A stretch of DNA of 64,000 nt from Trinickia terrae. Its GTDB lineage: Bacteria > Pseudomonadota > Gammaproteobacteria > Burkholderiales > Burkholderiaceae. The stretch is from contig NZ_SWJE01000015.1 of assembly GCF_005144415.1 (NCBI RefSeq), forward strand, positions 62,001 to 126,000, written 5' to 3'. Both the position numbers and the translations under genes were made by a program. Under the pieces are notes generated by a model. That model worked only from the letters and a program-made list of their open reading frames with translations, was not told the DNA's origin and ran no database searches. Below, in pieces: positions 58,817-64,000 of this stretch (position 1 is the first letter of the stretch; every line of letters starts with the position of its first letter).

Positions 58817-59848
58817 TTATACCGCGTTCGCGAGATCGGCCTCGCTCGTGAACGAGTCCGCGTAGAACTCGTCTTCCGGCAGGCAGTGATGGCTCGTGAA
58901 GTCGCGCTGCGCCGATTCGACCATCACCGGTGCGCCGCAGGCGTACACCTGATAGTTCGACAAGTCTGGCAGGTCCTCGATGACGGCGCGATGAACGAAG
59001 CCCGTGCGCCCGGTCCAGGCGTCGCTTTCGTCCGGCTCGGAGAGCACCGGCACGAACTTGAAGTGCGGATGGTCCTTCGCCCATTGCTCGGCGAGCTCGA
59101 GCAAGTAGAGGTCTTTCTTGCGGCGCGCGCCCCAGTAGAGCGTCATCGGACGGTCGAGGTTCTTGAAGAGCGCGTGCTCGACGATCGCCTTGATCGGCGC
59201 GAAGCCCGTGCCCGAGGCGAGCAGGACGATGGGCTTGGCGGAGTCTTCGCGCAGGAAGAAGGTGCCGAGCGGGCCTTCGAAGCGCAGGATGTCGCGCTCC
59301 TTCATCGTGTTGAAGACGTGGTCGGTGAACACGCCGCCTTGCATGTGACGGATGTGCAGTTCGATCGGGCCTTCCTGGTGCGGCGCGCTCGCCATCGAGT
59401 AGCTGCGGCGCTTGCCGTCCTTCAGGATGAATTCGACGTACTGGCCGGCGAGGTACTGGAGGCGCTCGTTGGCGGGCAGCTGGAGCTTCAGGAGCATCAC
59501 GTCGTCGGCCTTGCGCTCGAGCGCGTTCACGCGGCACGGCAGCTTCTTCACCTGCACGTCGCCGACGCCCGCGACTTCGCGCACGTCGATCTCCAGGTCG
59601 CAGTTCGCGGTGGCGCAGCACAGGAGCGCCATGCCGCGCGTCTTTTCATCGTTCGACAGCGCCGACGACGAATGCGCGCGCTGCTCGACTTCGCCGGCGA
59701 CGATCGCGCCCTTGCACGATCCGCACGCGCCGTTCTTGCAGCCGTACGGCAGGCCGACGCCCTGGCGCAGGGCGGCGGTCAAGATGGGTTCGTCGGGTTC
59801 TACCTGAAACTGCCGGCCGCTTTGCCGGAGGGTTACGTTGTATGCCAT
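58817..59848 (-). CDS. 2Fe-2S ferredoxin-type NAD(P)H oxidoreductase
   Basis: A 343-residue flavoreductase, annotated in relatives as CDP-6-deoxy-delta-3,4-glucoseen reductase. N-terminal plant-type 2Fe-2S domain (GCKNGACGSCKG and CCATANC), FAD domain (RRSYSMASAP), NAD domain (LLASGTGFAPIKAIVEHALF and YACGAPVMVESA). It passes electrons from NAD(P)H through FAD and the cluster to an unknown acceptor; no sugar-dehydratase partner is nearby, so the deoxysugar name is unlikely to reflect its role. Confidence 0.93.
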   Translation of the reverse strand: MAYNVTLRQSGRQFQVEPDEPILTAALRQGVGLPYGCKNGACGSCKGAIVAGEVEQRAHSSSALSNDEKTRGMALLCCATANCDLEIDVREVAGVGDVQVKKLPCRVNALERKADDVMLLKLQLPANERLQYLAGQYVEFILKDGKRRSYSMASAPHQEGPIELHIRHMQGGVFTDHVFNTMKERDILRFEGPLGTFFLREDSAKPIVLLASGTGFAPIKAIVEHALFKNLDRPMTLYWGARRKKDLYLLELAEQWAKDHPHFKFVPVLSEPDESDAWTGRTGFVHRAVIEDLPDLSNYQVYACGAPVMVESAQRDFTSHHCLPEDEFYADSFTSEADLANAV

Positions 59849-59914
59849 AGCTCCATCGAAACGAAGAATCGGAAACAGGTGAGCATCGTCTGCCACCGCT
59901 ACAATGCGTCCACT

Positions 59915-60949
59915 ATGAATGCGACACGAATTTTGCGCCGGCCGCGGGTGCTGATCGTCGGCTGCGGCGATGTTGGCATGCGCTGCGTGGAACGTCTGCG
60001 ACGTCTCTACGCTCGCACGCGGATCGTCGCGCTCACGAGCCACCTTGAGCGCGTGGCGGAATTGCGCGGCGCGGGTGTGACGCCGATCGTCGGCGATCTC
60101 GACGCGCCGCACAGCTTGCGGCGTTTGAACGGCATCGCATCGACCGTCCTGCATCTCGCGCCGCCGCAAAAGGCCGGCGACGACGATCGCCGCACGCGTG
60201 CGCTGATTGCGGCACTTTCCGCGCCGCGCCGCCTGCGGCCCAGCTCGCCGCGCGTGGCTGCGACAGGGCGCCGTCTGGCGGCCGTGCGTGCGCGTCGCGC
60301 CGGGATTTCAGCCAGCGAAGCAGCGCGTATTGTACCCGACGCACCTTTCTGGTCTGCGCGGCCGGTTGCGCCGATTCGCCTTGTTTACGCGAGCACGACG
60401 GGAGTCTACGGGGATTGCGGCGGTGCCCTGATCGACGAGACGCGTCCGGTCAACCCGGCCAACGAGCGGGCGAAGCGCCGCGTCTCGGCGGAGCGGCAGC
60501 TGCGGCGCGCGAGTGCGCGCGGCGTGCTGGCGGCGAGCATCGTGCGAATTCCCGGGATCTACGCGCGCAACCGGTTGCCGCTCGCCCGCCTGGAGAAAGG
60601 CACCCCGGCGCTCATCGCAGAGGACGACGTCTACACCAACCACATCCACGCGGACGACCTAGCGGCCATTTTGCTGCGAGCGGCACGGCGCGCGCGCGTC
60701 GCTCGCGTGATTCATGCCTCCGACGACAGTGCGCTGAAGATGGGGGAGTACTTCGACCGGGTCGCGGACGCATTCGCGTTGCCGCGTGCGCCGCGCATCA
60801 CACGCGAAGCCGCCGAGCAGCAGCTCGAGCCGATGCTGCTGTCGTTCATGCGGGAGTCGCGGCGCTTGTCGAATGCGCGGCTCAAGCGCGAACTGCGCAT
60901 CCGGCTGCGCTATCCGAGCGTCGACGATTTTCTGAGTACGGTGCGCTGA
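59915..60949 (+). CDS. NAD-dependent epimerase/dehydratase-like protein
   Basis: A 344-residue extended-SDR protein. Rossmann motif VLIVGCGDVGMRCVERL, then VLHLAPPQKAG, VYASTTGVYGDCGG (with a YGD-type active-site segment) and NHIHADDLAAILL. A basic linker (APRRLRPSSPRVAATGRRLA) occurs mid-protein. It resembles YeeZ/YbjT-like proteins and sugar-epimerase relatives, not a specific enzyme. TACAAT lies 9 nt before the ATG, so the leader is very short. It is divergent from the flavoreductase. Confidence 0.85.
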   Translation: MNATRILRRPRVLIVGCGDVGMRCVERLRRLYARTRIVALTSHLERVAELRGAGVTPIVGDLDAPHSLRRLNGIASTVLHLAPPQKAGDDDRRTRALIAALSAPRRLRPSSPRVAATGRRLAAVRARRAGISASEAARIVPDAPFWSARPVAPIRLVYASTTGVYGDCGGALIDETRPVNPANERAKRRVSAERQLRRASARGVLAASIVRIPGIYARNRLPLARLEKGTPALIAEDDVYTNHIHADDLAAILLRAARRARVARVIHASDDSALKMGEYFDRVADAFALPRAPRITREAAEQQLEPMLLSFMRESRRLSNARLKRELRIRLRYPSVDDFLSTVR

Positions 60950-61020
60950 TTGATTTCCGGCGCCGCGGCATCGAGTAACGGCGCGCGGCGCCGGTTACAG
61001 GCGTGAACCTGCTGTTTGCG

Positions 61021-61209
61021 TCAGGTAATGGCGGGGAGCGTTTCGAGCAGCAGGAAGCACAGGAACGCGCCGATCAACGCCCCGATGAGATTCGGGTGGT
61101 ATTTGCGCTTCAAGTGCATGGACGTGAGCAGGGCGCCGATGATGATCGCGCCCAGAGCGGCAAACGCGAGCACCAGGTACGAGATCTCGAAGGTATCGCT
61201 GATCACCAT
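61021..61209 (-). CDS. Small membrane protein with two helices
   Basis: A 62-residue protein with two hydrophobic segments (SYLVLAFAALGAIIIGALLTSM and NLIGALIGAFLCFLLLETLP) joined by the basic loop HLKRKYHPN. The ATG follows GGGAGA at good spacing; an upstream start adding six residues is possible but leaves the ribosome site inside the gene. No family recognised. It converges with the epimerase-like gene. Confidence 0.75.
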   Translation of the reverse strand: MVISDTFEISYLVLAFAALGAIIIGALLTSMHLKRKYHPNLIGALIGAFLCFLLLETLPAIT

Positions 61210-61366
61210 GATGCGTCTCCCTGGCAATATTTTGTAATAAGTGACTTAAAGCCAGTATAGAGCGCTTTTTGGCCCAAATCATGCTGTGGCGCAGCGGGTG
61301 AAACCCTTAAGTGTTGGATCGCGCACACCAGCGCCAAATACGCGCTTAGGGCCGTTCGAGAGCGTG

Positions 61367-62071
61367 CTAGCCGGTGCGCAAGGCCTGCAAATCGTCGTCC
61401 TCGAGCCACTGCCATTGCCCCGGCCCCAGCCCGTCAGGCAGCGCCAGGCCGCCGACCCGTTCCCGATGCAGCGCCTCGCAGCGGTTGCCGATCGCCGCGA
61501 CCATGCGCTTTACCTGGTGATATTTCCCCTCCAGCACGGTCAGTTCGAGCAGCCGCTCGCCGCGCGAGCGCGCCGCGACGGCCGTGATCGGCTTCGTTTC
61601 GCCGTGCAGCAGCACGCCGTCGCGCAGCGTGGCGAGCTGGGCGTCGTCGAGCGGGTGGCGGGTGGCCGCCAGATAGACCTTCGGCACCTTGCGCTTGGGC
61701 GAGGTGTAGGCGTGCACGAATTGGCCGTCGTCGGAGAGGAGCAGGAGGCCGGTCGTATCCTGGTCGAGCCGGCCGACGCACTGCACGCCGCGCGTCGCGA
61801 GCGGCGGGGGTAGAAGACTGAACACGCTCAGGTGATGCTGCGGATCGCGCGAGCACTCGTAGCCGGCGGGCTTGTTGAGCAGGATGTAGGCGTGCTCGCG
61901 GTAGCGCCATGCGGCGCCGTCGACTTCGAAGGTCAGCGATGCGACATCGAATTCGGCGCCGGGATCGGTGCAAGTGGCGCCGTTCACCGCGACGCGAGCA
62001 TCCGCGATGAGCGCGCGGCATTGGCGGCGCGCGCCGAAGCCCTGGGAGAAGAGAACGCTTTCGAGATCCAT
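61367..62071 (-). CDS. rsuA: 16S rRNA pseudouridine synthase RsuA
   Basis: A 234-residue enzyme with an N-terminal S4 domain (MDLESVLFSQGFGARRQCRAL) and catalytic domain with CVGRLDQDTTGLLLLSDDG (Asp near 100) and EGKYHQVKRMVAAIGNRC. Size and domain order match RsuA, which forms pseudouridine 516 in 16S rRNA. A TTG-initiated extension upstream is not supported. Confidence 0.92.
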   Translation of the reverse strand: MDLESVLFSQGFGARRQCRALIADARVAVNGATCTDPGAEFDVASLTFEVDGAAWRYREHAYILLNKPAGYECSRDPQHHLSVFSLLPPPLATRGVQCVGRLDQDTTGLLLLSDDGQFVHAYTSPKRKVPKVYLAATRHPLDDAQLATLRDGVLLHGETKPITAVAARSRGERLLELTVLEGKYHQVKRMVAAIGNRCEALHRERVGGLALPDGLGPGQWQWLEDDDLQALRTG

Positions 62072-62156
62072 GCGCGCGGCGGGAGATGGCGGATGCGGAA
62101 GGAAAGGCCCGCATTCTACCAAGCGCGCCGCGCGCGCCTTGCCTCCAGGCGCGCGC

Positions 62157-62978
62157 CTACTGCACGCTGGCGCGCCGCTCGACGAAGCGCCGCACGTAGT
62201 CGTCGGCGGGGCGGTGGACGATGTCGTCGGGCGTGCCGACCTGCACGAGCAGGCCGTCCTTCAGGATCGCGATGCGATCGCCGATGCGCAGCGCCTCGTC
62301 GAGATCGTGCGTGATGAACACGATCGTCTTGTTCAGGTTCGCCTGCAACTGCAGCAACTGGTCCTGCATTTCGGTGCGGATCAGCGGGTCCAGCGCGGAG
62401 AACGCCTCGTCCATGAGCAGCACGTCGGTATCCGCGGCGAGCGCGCGGGCCAGGCCGACGCGCTGGCGCATGCCGCCCGACAGCTCGTCCGGATAGTGCT
62501 GGCCGTAGCCGTCGAGCCCTACCCTGCCGAGCCACAGCTTCGCTTTCTCGAGCGCTTCGGCTTTCGGCTCGCCGCGCGTCGTCAGCGCGTAGGCGGTGTT
62601 GTCGATGACGGTCTGGTGCGGCAACAGACCGAAGTTCTGGAACACCATGCTGACCTTGTAGCGGCGCAGCTCGCGCAGGCCTTTCGGGTCGAGCTTGATG
62701 ACGTCGCTGCCGTCGATCACGATCTCGCCCGCGGTCGGCTCGATGAGGCGGTTGAAGTGCCGCACGAGCGTCGATTTGCCGGAGCCGGAAAGGCCCATGA
62801 TGACGAAGATCTCGCCTTCGCCGATATGCAGGCTCACGTCGTTCAGGCCGACGTTGCAGCCGGTTTGCGCGAGCACTTCGGCCTTGCCCTTGCCGCTCTT
62901 CAAGAGGTCGAGTACGCGCGAGTAGGCGTTTTGCTGGCCGAAGAGCTTGTAGACGTGCTTGACTTCGATCGCTGCCAT
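62157..62978 (-). CDS. Glycine betaine/choline-type ABC transporter ATPase
   Basis: A 273-residue ATPase of the ProV/OpuAA class. Walker [22 protein letters not shown]-loop [11 protein letters not shown], signature [15 protein letters not shown], Walker [21 protein letters not shown]. It lacks the C-terminal tandem CBS sensor domain of osmosensing OpuAA, ending right after the core, so an osmotic gate through CBS is not expected. It follows the permease gene by 18 bp. Confidence 0.93.
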   Translation of the reverse strand: MAAIEVKHVYKLFGQQNAYSRVLDLLKSGKGKAEVLAQTGCNVGLNDVSLHIGEGEIFVIMGLSGSGKSTLVRHFNRLIEPTAGEIVIDGSDVIKLDPKGLRELRRYKVSMVFQNFGLLPHQTVIDNTAYALTTRGEPKAEALEKAKLWLGRVGLDGYGQHYPDELSGGMRQRVGLARALAADTDVLLMDEAFSALDPLIRTEMQDQLLQLQANLNKTIVFITHDLDEALRIGDRIAILKDGLLVQVGTPDDIVHRPADDYVRRFVERRASVQ

Positions 62979-62996
62979 GACGGGCTCCTTTGCCGA

Positions 62997-64000
62997 TTAC
63001 TTGGCGGCTTTCGTGGTGTAGCCGGCTGCGGTTTGCGCATCGGCTGCGCCTTGGTCGCCGGCCTTTGCTTCGGCCGCATCGACCGCCGCGCCGGCCGCCG
63101 CGTTGTGATACGGCACGCGCGAGGCTGCTTTCGCGCGCTTCTTCAGCGCGAGCAGCCGCCGCGTGCGGCGGTCCTGGCCGTAGCCCTGGCTGATGCGGTC
63201 GATGACGATCGCGAGGATCACGATCGCGATGCCGGCCTGCATGCCACGGCCGACGTCGAGCGTCTGGATGCCCGCGAGCACGTCTTCGCCGAGGCCCCGC
63301 GCGCCGATCATCGAGGCGATCACGACCATCGACAACGCCATCATCGTCGTCTGGTTGATGCCGGCCATGATGCTTGGCCGGGCGAGCGGCAGCTGCACGT
63401 TGATCAGCAGCTGCCAGCGCGTGGTGCCGAACGCGCGCGCCGCTTCGACGACTTCGGCGTCCACGTGCCGGATGCCGAGGTCGGTCAGGCGGATCAGCGG
63501 CGGCAGCGCATAGATGATCGTCGCGAAGATCGCGGGCACCTTGCCGAGGCCGAACAGCATCAGCACCGGTATCAGGTACACGAAGCTCGGCAGCGTCTGC
63601 ATGATGTCGAGGATCGGCAAGAGCACGCGCCGCAGCCATGCGCTTCTCGACGTGAAGATGCCGAGCGGCACGCCGAGCGCGACCGAGAGCACGGTGGCCA
63701 CGAGCATCAGCGCGAGCGTCTGCATGAGTTTGTCCCACAGCCCGAAGCAGCCGATCACGTAGAGCAGCAGCACGAAGAAGGCGGCGACGCCGACGCGGCG
63801 CGTCGCGTTCCACGCGAGCAGGCCGACCGCCACCAGGATCAGCCACGGCGGCACGGCACGCAGCGCCATTTCGATCGGCACCAGCACGTAGCGCAGGATC
63901 GACGTGCTGAAATCGTGGAAGCTGTCGCCGTACGCGGTGACGAACGACTGCACGGCGTTGTTGACCCAGTCGGCAATCGACAGGTGCAGAAAGATCGAAT
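62997..64000 (-). CDS. Glycine betaine/choline-type ABC transporter permease (5' end outside window)
   Basis: At least 333 codons; the frame stays open through the right edge (visible N-terminal SIFLHLSIADWVNNAVQSFV resembles ProW starts), so the first codons are missing. The core has LPSFVYLIPVLMLFGLGKVPA, then RAFGTTRWQLLINVQLPLARPSIMAGINQTTMMALS, the ProW family coupling loop. A C-terminal Ala-rich tail of about 50 residues follows the last helix. It forms the membrane part of the importer; the binding protein is not in the window. Confidence 0.92.
   Translation of the reverse strand, partial: SIFLHLSIADWVNNAVQSFVTAYGDSFHDFSTSILRYVLVPIEMALRAVPPWLILVAVGLLAWNATRRVGVAAFFVLLLYVIGCFGLWDKLMQTLALMLVATVLSVALGVPLGIFTSRSAWLRRVLLPILDIMQTLPSFVYLIPVLMLFGLGKVPAIFATIIYALPPLIRLTDLGIRHVDAEVVEAARAFGTTRWQLLINVQLPLARPSIMAGINQTTMMALSMVVIASMIGARGLGEDVLAGIQTLDVGRGMQAGIAIVILAIVIDRISQGYGQDRRTRRLLALKKRAKAASRVPYHNAAAGAAVDAAEAKAGDQGAADAQTAAGYTTKAAK

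Noticed and set aside
58817-59848. Deoxysugar biosynthesis role for the flavoreductase
   Set aside because: The family name is by similarity only; no dehydratase or glycosyltransferase genes are in the neighbourhood.

Overview
The window is a GC-rich (roughly mid-60s percent by eye) chromosomal segment of a beta-proteobacterium. Gene content and protein style point to Burkholderiaceae, most likely the Paraburkholderia/Caballeronia/Trinickia group: a fusA paralogue, a nadA-nadC pair facing nadB, an rpmB-rpmG pair, an ileS-lspA-coaBC run, clpS-clpA next to a divergent csp gene, and a livHMGF-livJ cluster. Most of it is core housekeeping DNA with short spacers and clear Rho-independent terminators. 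No tRNA, rRNA, CRISPR array, insertion sequence or prophage is visible.

Layout. 0-9.6 kb: a truncated GntR regulator, an aldo/keto reductase, two secreted proteins (one Rap1a/Tai-like, one extremely glycine-rich and built on DNA repeats), then a peptide-type ABC importer (Tat-exported binding protein, two permeases, one fused double ATPase) and a cupin. 9.7-15.6 kb: an EF-G paralogue, a DUF192 protein, a tiny Ala/Lys exported protein, a pseudouridine synthase (RluE type) and NADP-isocitrate dehydrogenase. 15.7-21.9 kb: the most distinctive accessory block, a GH31 glycosidase with a hexuronate-type MFS carrier, divergent from a porin and uronate dehydrogenase; together they look like an uptake-and-oxidation route for uronic acids or uronic-acid glycosides. 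22-26.6 kb: a large lipoprotein, then a His/Cys-rich small protein with a Tat-exported multicopper oxidase (copper handling).

26.6-46.4 kb: cspA with a long leader, clpS-clpA, then minus-strand dut, a flavin-dependent luciferase-like oxidoreductase, coaBC, lspA, ileS and ribF, facing plus-strand purN, an RsmB-type rRNA methyltransferase, an MscS channel and a stearoyl-CoA-type desaturase; then nadA-nadC converging on nadB. 46.5-50.7 kb: rpmB-rpmG, radC, fkpB-ispH and an unrecognised orphan gene with repeated upstream motifs. 50.9-64 kb: livHMGF and livJ, a periplasmic alpha-carbonic anhydrase, a GNAT enzyme, argD, a 2Fe-2S flavoreductase, an NAD-dependent epimerase-like protein, a small membrane protein, rsuA and a glycine-betaine/choline-type ABC importer cut by the right edge.

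How the genes work together. Translational coupling (4-bp ATGA or 1-bp overlaps) ties the two peptide permeases to the double ATPase, clpS to clpA, purN to the methyltransferase, ileS to lspA, nadA to nadC, and livG to livF. Three genes (clpS, purN, the epimerase-like gene) have a -10-like hexamer only 6-9 nt before the start codon and no Shine-Dalgarno, suggesting leaderless or near-leaderless mRNAs. The points most worth follow-up are the GH31/uronate locus, the orphan gene with its GGTTGCA repeats, the glycine-rich repeat protein, and several striking hairpins or palindromes (icd leader, ribF 3' end, porin-udh spacer, nadA leader, desaturase leader).
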